Source of the DNA: Oscillospiraceae bacterium
GTDB lineage: Bacteria; Bacillota; Clostridia; Saccharofermentanales; Saccharofermentanaceae
DNA length: 64,000 nucleotides
Direction of reading: 5' to 3'
Assembly (NCBI GenBank): GCA_902780785.1
Contig: CACZGS010000006.1
Coordinates: 159,630-223,629 of the forward strand
Below, in pieces: positions 8,126-17,984 of the stretch; position 1 is the first letter of the stretch, and the number at the start of each line of letters is the position of its first letter. Made by a program: the position numbers and the translations under genes. The notes beneath the pieces are model-generated. The model was not told the DNA's origin, searched no databases, and saw only the letters and a program-made list of their open reading frames with translations.

Positions 8126-9022
8126 ATGACATTGCAGCAATTGATGTATGCGATCACTACTGCAGATGAGAAGTCGATAAATAAAACAGCACAGCGTTTC
8201 TATGTATCACAGCCGGCAATATCCGATGCTATAAAGGATCTCGAAGATGAGATAGGCATAACTATATTTGAACGTTCCAACAGAGGTGTTACCACCACTG
8301 CAGAAGGTGCTGATTTTATTGTCTATGCGAGACAGGTCGTAGCTCAATACGACCTGCTTAAAGAGCGGTATATCGACAAAGAACAGAAGATAAGATTCGG
8401 TGTTTCCACGCAGCATTATACATTTGCTGTTAAATCTTATATTGAGCTGATTTCAAATTACGGTACTGACAAGTTCGATTTCTCAATATATGAAGGAAAG
8501 ACATCGGATGTCATAAACGATGTAAGAACATTCAGATCCGAGATCGGCATAATACACATTGATGAATATAACAGCAATTATCTGATCAAATATCTGAAGG
8601 CGAACAACCTTCAGTATCACAAGCTCTTTGACTGCAAGGTATTTGCTTATCTGTCATCAAAGCACCCACTTGCAAAATATAAGAAAGTGACAGAAAAAGA
8701 CCTGGAGGCATATCCGTGCCTGACTTTTACACAGGGAGAAGGTGCGCCGATCTATCTGTCGGAAGAGCCGGTAAGCATGTTTGCCAAGAGAAACATAATC
8801 AAGGTCAATGACCGCGGAACTATGTTGAATCTGATGACCGGAGTTAACGGATATACGCTTTGTTCCGGCATTATCTGTGAAGAATTAAACGGCAGCAGGT
8901 ATACAGCAATCCCTTATGACAGCAGGGAAAAGACCTCTGTCATCTATATTACGCGCGACGGCAGCACGTTAAGCGAACTGGGTGAGAAATATATAGAGCA
9001 TTTACGCTCTTTTGCCTCATAA
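8126..9022 (+). CDS. LysR family transcriptional regulator (second paralogue)
   Basis: 298 residues with an N-terminal helix-turn-helix (about residues 1-60, NKTAQRFYVSQPAISDAIKDL) and a C-terminal effector domain. It is a close paralogue of the regulator encoded at 4743-5657, with matching QHYTFAVKSYIEL, YPCLTFTQGEGAPIY and NGYTLCSGII segments. It lies 44 bases after the SDR gene and directly before the nitrogenase-like operon, whose upstream region carries two dyads. The position suggests it activates or represses that operon, possibly sensing a sulfur compound. Which paralogue controls which promoter cannot be told from sequence. Confidence 0.9.
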   Translation: MTLQQLMYAITTADEKSINKTAQRFYVSQPAISDAIKDLEDEIGITIFERSNRGVTTTAEGADFIVYARQVVAQYDLLKERYIDKEQKIRFGVSTQHYTFAVKSYIELISNYGTDKFDFSIYEGKTSDVINDVRTFRSEIGIIHIDEYNSNYLIKYLKANNLQYHKLFDCKVFAYLSSKHPLAKYKKVTEKDLEAYPCLTFTQGEGAPIYLSEEPVSMFAKRNIIKVNDRGTMLNLMTGVNGYTLCSGIICEELNGSRYTAIPYDSREKTSVIYITRDGSTLSELGEKYIEHLRSFAS

Positions 9023-9055
9023 GTTTTACTTATAACCAACTATTGTTTTTGCGTA

Positions 9056-9124
9056 TTAACACTTAAATTCCCGTAAGTGTATCATTCTTTTCATGCAATC
9101 ACCTACTTGGTTGATAGGTGATTG
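9056..9124 (+). promoter_or_regulatory. Promoter and two operators of the nitrogenase-like operon
   Basis: TTAACA (9056-9061), an 18-base spacer and TATCAT (9080-9085) form a likely promoter, with start near 9092. A perfect dyad ACACTTA-N8-TAAGTGT (9059-9080) fills the space between the hexamers. A second, 10-bp perfect dyad CAATCACCTA-N9-TAGGTGATTG (9096-9124) lies just after the start point; its ACCTA-N9-TAGGT core matches the site over the metY -35. The ribosome binding site AAAGGAG follows at about 9128-9134. Confidence 0.6.
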
Positions 9125-9143
9125 ACAAAGGAGATTACAAAAA

Positions 9144-10643
9144 ATGTCAACTATCAGTATTAAGGAACCCAGCGTTGTAATTCGCGAGAAAAGACTCGGA
9201 ACTATCAATGCATTTACAGGAAGCGCTTCACAGATCGTGGAGAAGTCTGCAAAAGGCGAGCTCCATGACTGTAAGAGAAAGTTCTCTCAGTGCCTTGGAT
9301 GCAACCAGCAGCAGGCATTCTGCCAGCTCGCAATGATCAGGGATGCGGTCGTTATCAATCACGCACCGATCGGATGCTCTGGTGAGTTTGCAGATTTCAA
9401 TTTCACCTACAGGATCGAGCAGACCAAGAGAAATCTTCCTGCCGCACTCGGAAGGTATTACTCAACGAACATTCTTGAGAAGGATACAGTTTTCGGAGCA
9501 GCAAAAAAACTTGAAGAAACTATCAGACTTGCATACGAAAGAGAGCATCCCAATGCTATCTTCGTAACTACTTCATGCGCTTCAGGCATCATCGGTGAGG
9601 ATATCGAAGCTGTTGTTGAAGCAGCAAGCAAGGAACTGGGAATTCCGGTCGTAACATGCAACTGCGAAGGTTTCAGATCCAAAATCTGGACCACAGGCTT
9701 CGATGCCGCATATCACACGGTATTAAGAGGTATTGTAAAGCCTGCAGAGAAGAAGACAAACAAAGTAAATATCATCAATTTCTGGGGAAGCCATGTTTTC
9801 GATGACATCGTAAGAAGATTCGGATATGAACCCCAATATATCATCCCGTTCTCAACGGTAGAGGAATTATCACACGTAAGCGAGGCTGCAGCTTCCATTC
9901 ATATCTGCCCATCGCTCTCGACATACATGGGCGCAGGTTTGAACCAGCTTCACGGTGTACCTGAAGTATTGGTACCGCCGGCATACGGTGTTGCAGGAAC
10001 AGACAGATGGCTCAGGGCTTTCGGTAAGCTCGTCGGCAAGGAAGAGATTGCAGAGGAGATCATTAAGGAAGGTCACGAGAAGTATCTTCCTGAGATCGAA
10101 AAGCTCAAGGAAAGATTCAAGGGAAAGAGGGCTTATGTAACTGCAGGTGCAGCTCATGGCCAGGCGCTTATCACATTGCTCGGTGAGCTCGGAATGGAGG
10201 TCGTCGGTGCGGCAGTGTTCCATCACGATCCTGTTTATGACAGTGGTGATGACAAGCTCGATATCCTTGGTCAGGCAGTAAAGAACTACGGTGACGTTCC
10301 TGACTACAGAGTATGCAACAAGCAGGCTTGCGAGCTTGTAAACGCACTGAACAGGATCAAGCCTGATCTTATTCTTGCAAGACACGGCGGAATGACCTTG
10401 TGGGGCGCGAAGTTCGGTATCCCTTCACTTCTTATCGGTGATGAGCAGTTCGGTATCGGATACAAGGGCGCACTTAATTACGCAAGAAGAATAGATGATG
10501 CTTTGGATTCCATAGAGTTCATAAAGAACTATTCCAAGCACGCTTCGAATCCTTACACCAAGTGGTGGTTCGAACAGGATCCCGGATATTTCCAGGGAGA
10601 CGGTTCAGGCAGAGGATGCGCAAGAGGAAACGGAGGAATCTAA
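9144..10643 (+). CDS. Nitrogenase-like component 1, NifD-like subunit (methylthio-alkane-reductase type)
   Basis: 499 residues. By eye the P-cluster cysteines of NifD correspond to Cys53 (QCLGC), Cys78 (INHAPIGC) and Cys145 (VTTSCASGIIGEDI). Cys255 (IHICPSLSTYMG) aligns with the FeMo-co cysteine. The region equivalent to the cofactor histidine (GIPSLLIGDEQFG, about residues 425-437) has no His, so a standard FeMo cofactor is unlikely. Extra cysteines are at 43, 50 and 60, and the C-terminus is a Gly-rich tail containing one Cys. Next to metY, and without nifE/nifN, it most resembles group IV nitrogenase-like enzymes such as methylthio-alkane reductase MarD, which cleave C-S bonds. True nitrogen fixation is unlikely; the actual substrate is inferred. 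Confidence 0.85.
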   Translation: MSTISIKEPSVVIREKRLGTINAFTGSASQIVEKSAKGELHDCKRKFSQCLGCNQQQAFCQLAMIRDAVVINHAPIGCSGEFADFNFTYRIEQTKRNLPAALGRYYSTNILEKDTVFGAAKKLEETIRLAYEREHPNAIFVTTSCASGIIGEDIEAVVEAASKELGIPVVTCNCEGFRSKIWTTGFDAAYHTVLRGIVKPAEKKTNKVNIINFWGSHVFDDIVRRFGYEPQYIIPFSTVEELSHVSEAAASIHICPSLSTYMGAGLNQLHGVPEVLVPPAYGVAGTDRWLRAFGKLVGKEEIAEEIIKEGHEKYLPEIEKLKERFKGKRAYVTAGAAHGQALITLLGELGMEVVGAAVFHHDPVYDSGDDKLDILGQAVKNYGDVPDYRVCNKQACELVNALNRIKPDLILARHGGMTLWGAKFGIPSLLIGDEQFGIGYKGALNYARRIDDALDSIEFIKNYSKHASNPYTKWWFEQDPGYFQGDGSGRGCARGNGGI

Positions 10644-10644
10644 G

Positions 10645-12842
<2,198 letters not shown>

Positions 12843-12852
12843 GGAATAAACA

Positions 12853-14127
12853 ATGATCAGAGCAGCATTTGCGACAGGAGACGGCGTTAATATCAACAGA
12901 CACTTCGGTGTAGCCGACAGATTCGATATCTATGAGATAGATACCGAGTCTAAGAAATATGAACTTGTTGATACGAGAAGGATCGACAGCTATGGAGTAA
13001 GCCTCCAGCATGACGATTCCCTTATCAAGCGCCTTGCAAGCGCGATAGACGACTGCAATATCGTCTTTTCGGCAAAGTCTGGCCTTCATGCAAAGCAGGC
13101 TCTTGATGAGAAGCTTATACAAAGTGTTGATGTTGAACGCGAAGTTGCTTATGTACTTGACAGAGTCGTTAACTCCCGCGTCAGCATCCTGGCACCGAAA
13201 TATAAAGAAGAAAAAAGGAGAAAGGCATACGATGAGACGCTTAGAAAAGGTTCTTTCGAGAATCTGCAGAAAAGACATCCATGCCTGGGAGGCCATTCGA
13301 ATGTGACGGCCGGAAGAGTGCATCTTCCCGTAAGTCCCGTATGCAACATCAGCTGCAAGTTCTGCACAAGAGCTTTTAACAAATCAGAGATAAAGCCCGG
13401 TGTCAGTTCATTGGTGTTAAAGCCTGAAGAAGCTGTTGAGACAGTCAGAAGAGCAAAAGAATTATGTCCCGCACTTACTGTAGTGGGTATAGCCGGGCCT
13501 GGAGACACACTCGCGAACGATCAGGCGCTCAAGGCATTCCGTCTTGTTAAAGAGGCATTTCCCGAGCTTATTTGCTGTCTGTCAACAAACGGTTTCAGGC
13601 TTCCCGATAAGGTTGATGAGATCGCAAAGATAGGCATAGAGACTCTTACCGTAACTGTTAATGCGGTAGATCCTGAGATCGAAGCAAAGATCAATAACTT
13701 TGTTATCGATGAGAAGGGACAGAAACATGAAGGTGTGGAAGGTGCGAAGTTACTTATAGAAAAACAGCTTGAAGGCATCCGCCGTGCAGCTGAACTGGGA
13801 ATCGTAGTTAAGATCAACAGCGTTCTCGTTCCCGGTATCAATGATAAGCACATTCCTGAAGTTGCAAAAGTAACAGCAGGGCTTGGTGCTTCGATCCTGA
13901 ATATTATTCCGCTGATCCCTCAGAATGAGATGGCTGATATTCCTGCCCCGACCTGTGCGGATCTTGAAGAAGTCCGTCAGGAAGCAGGCAAATATCTTGA
14001 GGTCTTTCGTCACTGCCAGCACTGCCGTGCAGACAGTCTTGGAATCCCCGGAAAGGGTAAGGACCTTCACTCGGAGTTATACATAGACAGGAAAGAAAGG
14101 GCAGCTGATACGTTCAGCCATGGTTAA
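12853..14127 (+). CDS. NifX-NifB fusion, radical SAM metallocluster synthase
   Basis: 424 residues. The N-terminal part (about 1-115, RAAFATGDGVNINRHFGVADRF) is a NifX/NafY-type cluster-binding domain. The C-terminal part (about 140-405) is a radical SAM NifB domain with CxxxCxxC at Cys164, Cys168 and Cys171, preceded by HPCLGGH, and a late CQHCRADSLG segment that in NifB binds a K-cluster precursor. NifB makes the carbide-containing [8Fe-9S-C] precursor. Known fusions usually place NifX at the C-terminus of NifB, so this order is reversed. Its place in the operon implies that the NifDK-like enzyme carries a NifB-derived cluster, not just simple iron-sulfur centres. Confidence 0.88.
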   Translation: MIRAAFATGDGVNINRHFGVADRFDIYEIDTESKKYELVDTRRIDSYGVSLQHDDSLIKRLASAIDDCNIVFSAKSGLHAKQALDEKLIQSVDVEREVAYVLDRVVNSRVSILAPKYKEEKRRKAYDETLRKGSFENLQKRHPCLGGHSNVTAGRVHLPVSPVCNISCKFCTRAFNKSEIKPGVSSLVLKPEEAVETVRRAKELCPALTVVGIAGPGDTLANDQALKAFRLVKEAFPELICCLSTNGFRLPDKVDEIAKIGIETLTVTVNAVDPEIEAKINNFVIDEKGQKHEGVEGAKLLIEKQLEGIRRAAELGIVVKINSVLVPGINDKHIPEVAKVTAGLGASILNIIPLIPQNEMADIPAPTCADLEEVRQEAGKYLEVFRHCQHCRADSLGIPGKGKDLHSELYIDRKERAADTFSHG

Positions 14128-14707
14128 AACAAAATACGGTAATCTCCTTCCGTGCAGCGGGGCTTCTGATTACAGAAAGAAGCACCGCTGTGCGGTATCT
14201 TATTTTGAATCAGGTTCTGTTAAGAGTGTGTATCTTGAAGAACCTGTTGTTTTATCTTTTCCTGCAGGAGAGTTCCAAACAGAATTAATTACTTTTTACG
14301 AGGACGGCAATGCGAAAAGAATATTTCCCTTATATGGTCAGATAAGTGCCTACTGGAGCATCTCAGAAGAGGCTGAGAATGCGCCTTATTATGACTTCGA
14401 TATTGAAGGGGAAATATATCACATAAGACCTCAATGCATATTCTTTTATCCTAATGGCAAGATAAGAGCCATAACCCTTTGGCCGTGTGATGAGCTGATC
14501 GTAAAAACTTCAGCAGGAACTATAAAAACGAAACTGGGTGTCGAGCTCTATGAGAGCGGTAAGCTCAAGAGCATCGAACCTGTATTCGGAACCGTTATTT
14601 CCACACCCGAAGGGGAATTTAAACCTTACAGATACCGTCCTGTAATGATGCATGCAGAGAATGCGACTTTGAAATTCGATGAGTGCGGAAGAGCTATAAT
14701 CGGGTAA
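14120..14707 (+). CDS. Uncharacterised MORN-like repeat protein of the nitrogenase-like operon
   Basis: 195 residues; the start overlaps the end of the NifX-NifB gene by eight bases, so it is translated as part of the operon. It consists of repeated beta-hairpin units of the form F-x-SG-x-x-K-S/R-I, seen at YFESGSVKSVYL, FYEDGNAKRIF, FYPNGKIRAITL and LYESGKLKSIEP. Between them are segments naming acidic or hydrophobic surfaces. This resembles MORN/YwqK-type repeats. There are three Cys (near residues 12, 24 and 107) but no CxxC motif, and there is no signal peptide. I do not recognise a function; tight coupling suggests a role in assembly or substrate handling. Confidence 0.75.
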   Translation: MVKTKYGNLLPCSGASDYRKKHRCAVSYFESGSVKSVYLEEPVVLSFPAGEFQTELITFYEDGNAKRIFPLYGQISAYWSISEEAENAPYYDFDIEGEIYHIRPQCIFFYPNGKIRAITLWPCDELIVKTSAGTIKTKLGVELYESGKLKSIEPVFGTVISTPEGEFKPYRYRPVMMHAENATLKFDECGRAIIG

Positions 14708-14774
14708 AAAGGATAAACATATTGATTAAGTAGGCTTATAATAGAATGAATTAACATGATGATGGAGACTTTCT

Positions 14775-15371
14775 ATGATCACCCGTAACGAAGCATTTGA
14801 AGTACTGAAAAAATACAATAAAGATCCCTTCCACATTCAGCATGCCCTGACAGTTGAGGCCGTGATGAAATGGTACGCATCAGAACTCGGCTATGCTGAT
14901 GATGCTGAATACTGGGGTATCGTAGGATTGCTTCATGATATTGATTTCGAACTTTATCCTGAAGAGCATTGCCTGAAAGCTCCTGAATTATTAAGAGAAA
15001 ACGGGATCGGCGAAGATATTATCCATGCCGTTTGTTCTCATGGATACGGAATAACAGTAGGGTGCGGCACGACAATAGATGTCGAGCCTGTTCATGAGAT
15101 GGAGAAGGTTCTTTTCGCTGCTGATGAACTTACAGGTCTAATATGGGCAGTGGCACTTATGAGACCTTCGAAAAGCACGAAAGACATGGAACTCAAATCC
15201 TTGAAGAAGAAATACAAGAGCAAGGGATTTGCTGCCGGTTGTTCCAGAGAAGTTATCGAACGTGGAGCATTACAGCTCGGTTGGGAACTCGATAAGCTCC
15301 TTACAATGACGCTGGCAGCTATGGCAGCTAATGAGGATCTTATCAATTCGGAGATGGCATCAGAAGCATAA
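14775..15371 (+). CDS. HD domain phosphohydrolase
   Basis: 198 residues. The HD motif is at His54-Asp55 (GLLHDIDFELYPEEH), preceded by His23 (IQHALTVE) and followed by CSHGYG, giving the metal ligands of the HD superfamily. The C-terminal half holds helical ADELTGLIWAVALMRPS, typical of small HDIG proteins annotated as hydrolases. It is the first gene of a second small operon (HD protein, two Cys-rich proteins, nitrilase) 67 bases after the nitrogenase-like operon. A TATAAT at 14737-14742 may be its promoter, but no good -35 is visible. Substrate is unknown, probably a nucleotide. Confidence 0.85.
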   Translation: MITRNEAFEVLKKYNKDPFHIQHALTVEAVMKWYASELGYADDAEYWGIVGLLHDIDFELYPEEHCLKAPELLRENGIGEDIIHAVCSHGYGITVGCGTTIDVEPVHEMEKVLFAADELTGLIWAVALMRPSKSTKDMELKSLKKKYKSKGFAAGCSREVIERGALQLGWELDKLLTMTLAAMAANEDLINSEMASEA

Positions 15372-15383
15372 AGGAGTGTTTTT

Positions 15384-15605
15384 ATGAAGTCGCTTCTTAT
15401 CAAGGATACTACAAGAGAGGAGAGAGAAGAGATAGTCAGGTCTTCTCTTGATTGTGGCGGCGGCTGTGAGAATTGCTCATCATGCTGGCTCGGCGGTGGT
15501 TCGCCGTGGGATATCTATCAGGATTATATTGACGGAAAGCGGGAACTCAGAGAAATAAATATGTCGTATATGGAAGAGTACCGCCAAAACAGGCAGATAC
15601 AATGA
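15384..15605 (+). CDS. Small Cys-rich protein, first of a paralogous pair
   Basis: 73 residues with six cysteines in the centre (CGGGCENCSSC, about residues 24-34), preceded by an acidic DTTREEREEIV helix and followed by YQDYIDGKRELREIN. This is a widespread small clostridial protein, often wrongly named as a purine biosynthesis protein. The cysteine cluster could bind zinc or an iron-sulfur cluster. A strong AAAGGAG site precedes the ATG, and the stop overlaps the next gene by four bases (ATGA). The next protein shares the Y-x-DYI-x-GKR signature. Function unknown. Confidence 0.75.
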   Translation: MKSLLIKDTTREEREEIVRSSLDCGGGCENCSSCWLGGGSPWDIYQDYIDGKRELREINMSYMEEYRQNRQIQ

Positions 15606-15799
15606 ATTCAGCACCTGATATTTCCGGTTCTTCAGTTGAAGAACGGAGAGAATACATTAAAAGCCGGTATCCTTGTATTGCTGACTGTGACATGTGCGGA
15701 CTCTGCACAGTCTTTCATGGCAAGGATGCAGAACTGGCATACGAAGATTATATAAACGGGAAACGTACCTATGAAGATGTTTCCTCAGACTATAAGTGA
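15602..15799 (+). CDS. Small Cys-rich protein, second of a paralogous pair
   Basis: 65 residues, overlapping the preceding gene by four bases. It shares the architecture of its neighbour: an acidic EERREYIK helix, a cysteine cluster CIADCDMCGLC (about residues 25-35), then YEDYINGKRTYED. The conserved YxDYIxGKR tail in both copies suggests a binding surface for a shared partner. A tandem duplication followed by divergence is the simplest reading. Function unknown. Confidence 0.7.
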   Translation: MNSAPDISGSSVEERREYIKSRYPCIADCDMCGLCTVFHGKDAELAYEDYINGKRTYEDVSSDYK

Positions 15800-15818
15800 T
15801 AAGGTGCAGGAGAATTTT

Positions 15819-16616
15819 ATGCGTATTGCCCTGGCTCAGATGTCAATGGAACCGGATATGGAGGCAAACTTTCAAAAGAGCCTGTCTTTTATCCGTGAAG
15901 CGTCGAAGCAGTGTGTTGATCTTATCTGTTTTCCTGAGGTTCAGCTGTCTCCATTCTTTGCGCAGTATGAGAATTCAGACGCATCACGTTATGTTATAGA
16001 TGAAGACAGCAAATATATATTTGAGATGAGATCGTTCTGCAAAGAGAAAAGGATCTATGCCTGTCCGAATTTTTACATCGAAGAGAACGGCAAACGCTAT
16101 GATATGAGCCTTCTGATAGATGACAGCGGCTGTATCATCGGAAAGCAGAAGATGGTCCATATTGCACAGTGTGAATGTTTTTACGAACAGAACTATTACA
16201 CACCCTCTGAAGAAGGTTTTCGCGTATTTGATACAAGGTTTGGAAAGATCGGTATCGTAGTCTGTTTTGACAGGCATTATCCTGAAAGTATCCGTACAGA
16301 GGCTCTTCACGGGGCGGAACTTATCATTGTTCCTACCGCAAATACAACAGCAGAACCGTCTGAGCTTTTTCAGTGGGAAGTACGTGTGCAGGCATTCCAG
16401 AACAGCGTAAATATCGCAATGTGCAACAGAGTGGGGAAGGAAGATAAGATGATCTTTTCCGGTGAATCTCTTGTGTGTGACTTTAATGGGGATATCAGAT
16501 CTGTTGCTGATGGAGAGGAAAAATTGTTGATCGCTGATATAGATCTGGCGGCAGCTTCGGAGATCAGGAAAAAGAAGCCATATACTTCGCTCCGAAGAAC
16601 CGGGTTGTATGAGTGA
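15819..16616 (+). CDS. Carbon-nitrogen hydrolase (nitrilase superfamily)
   Basis: 265 residues from the ATG at 15819, which has an AGGAG site; an upstream in-frame ATG at 15771 would overlap the previous gene by 29 bases and adds no domain. The catalytic triad is visible as Glu40 (FPEVQLSPFF), Lys111 (KQKMVHI) and Cys149 (GIVVCFDRHYPES). The overall pattern fits N-carbamoyl-putrescine amidase or beta-ureidopropionase-like branches, hydrolysing a C-N bond of a small amide. It ends the HD/Cys-rich operon. An omega-amidase role in methionine salvage (removing 2-oxo amides) is conceivable next to a sulfur cluster, but the specificity is not readable. Confidence 0.88.
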   Translation: MRIALAQMSMEPDMEANFQKSLSFIREASKQCVDLICFPEVQLSPFFAQYENSDASRYVIDEDSKYIFEMRSFCKEKRIYACPNFYIEENGKRYDMSLLIDDSGCIIGKQKMVHIAQCECFYEQNYYTPSEEGFRVFDTRFGKIGIVVCFDRHYPESIRTEALHGAELIIVPTANTTAEPSELFQWEVRVQAFQNSVNIAMCNRVGKEDKMIFSGESLVCDFNGDIRSVADGEEKLLIADIDLAAASEIRKKKPYTSLRRTGLYE

Positions 16617-16647
16617 ACTGTAGAGAAACCTGCTGAAGAAGGGCTTT

Positions 16648-16691
16648 TCACAAATATTTGTTATGCTATAATAAAGAACAAATGTTTGTGA
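16648..16691. promoter_or_regulatory. Extended -10 promoter between two palindromic operators
   Basis: TCACAAATATTTGTT (16648-16662) and AACAAATGTTTGTGA (16677-16691) are inverted copies with one mismatch, and each arm is itself palindromic around CAAATRTTTG. Between them lies TGC-TATAAT (16664-16672), an extended -10 element. This looks like a repressor-controlled promoter for the YcaQ-type gene at 16707. Confidence 0.55.
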
Positions 16692-16706
16692 GATGAGCTT
16701 TATTAT

Positions 16707-17933
16707 ATGGACAGTATTACAAGACAGCAGGCAAGACAGTTTATTCTTTCAAAGCAGGGCCTGATCGGTTCTTACAGATTTGCAGGTAAGGACGGAGCAT
16801 ATGAATATGTCTGTCAGGCGGGCTGTATTCAGTATGATCCTGTGGATGTATGCGGCAAGAATGCCGAACTGACGCTGCAGTCCAGAGTCAAAGGGTTCTC
16901 AAAGAAAATGCTCCAGGATCTTCTTTATAAGGACAGAAAACTTGTCGATTACGTTGATAAAGAACTGTCCATTTGGCCCGCTGAGGACTGGCCCTGCTTC
17001 TCTTCATACAGGGAACTTAGTGTCAGATCAGGTAAGAACTTCAGAGGCCTGAAACCACTTGAAACAAAAGCACTCGCATATATACGTGATAATGGTCCCG
17101 TCTGCAGTGACACACTTCCTATTGAAGGCGAGATCTTCTGGCATTCATCAATGCATTGGAGCGGCAACTGGCAAAAGAAATCACAGGCTGCAAGGTCAGT
17201 GCTGGAACAGCTTTACACTGACGGGGTCCTGATTATCCATCATAAGAAGGGAAGCAGGAAATATTATGATCTCGCGGAGAAATATTTTCCTCAGGATCTC
17301 TTGAATGCGGAAAATCCGTTTAGTACCGAAGATGAATTCATTGCATGGCGTGTTCTGCGCCGTATTGGTGCTGTCGGATTGCTATGGGATAAGAACAGCA
17401 CGGCATTTCTCGGGATCTATATAAATGTTGAGAAGAGGAAAAAGATACTTGGTGATCTAACCCGGGCAGGGAAGGTATGCGCTGTAACGGTTGAAGGAAT
17501 TAAGCAACCGTTTTATTTCCGCTCTGAAGATGAAATTCTAATGAAGCAGATCATTAGTGGAGAGGCTGACCTCAAACCGCGAATGTCGTTCATTGCTCCG
17601 TTGGATCCTCTGATGTGGGATAAGGATCTGATCTATGCTTTGTTTGATTTCCGTTATTCATGGGAGATATACACTCCTGCAGTTAAACGTAAATACGGCT
17701 ACTATACTTTGCCGGTGATTTTTGGTGACCATTTTATTGGCCGTATTGAAGCTGTACCGGACAGGAAAAAAGGTGTCCTGGAAGTAAGAGGGCTTTGGCT
17801 TGAATCAGGTGTCAGAAAGACTTTAAAGCTTTCAAGATCACTCGAGAGGACTCTTGCGAATTTTGCGAAATTCAACGGGTGCACTGCTGTTGATACAAGC
17901 TTTTTAGAGCAAGGTTGCCGAGTGTCTACCTGA
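16707..17933 (+). CDS. YcaQ/AlkX-type winged-helix DNA glycosylase family protein
   Basis: 408 residues, matching the crosslink-repair DNA glycosylase YcaQ family (HTH_42, formerly DUF1006). Characteristic features are the N-terminal ITRQQARQFILSKQGL, the Q-x-D catalytic motif at Gln42-Asp44 (CIQYDPVDV), and tandem winged-helix regions including DNGPVCSDTLP and FIAWRVLRRIGAVG. The C-terminal IAPLDPLMWDKDLIYALFDFRYSWEIYTP segment is the family signature. These enzymes remove bulky alkylated bases or unhook interstrand crosslinks. The gene stands alone with a paired-palindrome promoter upstream, which suggests induction by a dedicated repressor encoded elsewhere. Confidence 0.85.
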   Translation: MDSITRQQARQFILSKQGLIGSYRFAGKDGAYEYVCQAGCIQYDPVDVCGKNAELTLQSRVKGFSKKMLQDLLYKDRKLVDYVDKELSIWPAEDWPCFSSYRELSVRSGKNFRGLKPLETKALAYIRDNGPVCSDTLPIEGEIFWHSSMHWSGNWQKKSQAARSVLEQLYTDGVLIIHHKKGSRKYYDLAEKYFPQDLLNAENPFSTEDEFIAWRVLRRIGAVGLLWDKNSTAFLGIYINVEKRKKILGDLTRAGKVCAVTVEGIKQPFYFRSEDEILMKQIISGEADLKPRMSFIAPLDPLMWDKDLIYALFDFRYSWEIYTPAVKRKYGYYTLPVIFGDHFIGRIEAVPDRKKGVLEVRGLWLESGVRKTLKLSRSLERTLANFAKFNGCTAVDTSFLEQGCRVST

Positions 17934-17984
17934 GTGCTATATTCGTGATATGCAAACGTATACTGCTTAGGGGGATTAGACCAG

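Noticed and set aside
9458..9694. Minus-strand frame inside the NifD-like gene
   Set aside because: It is a shadow of the coding strand without ribosome binding site or recognisable motifs.
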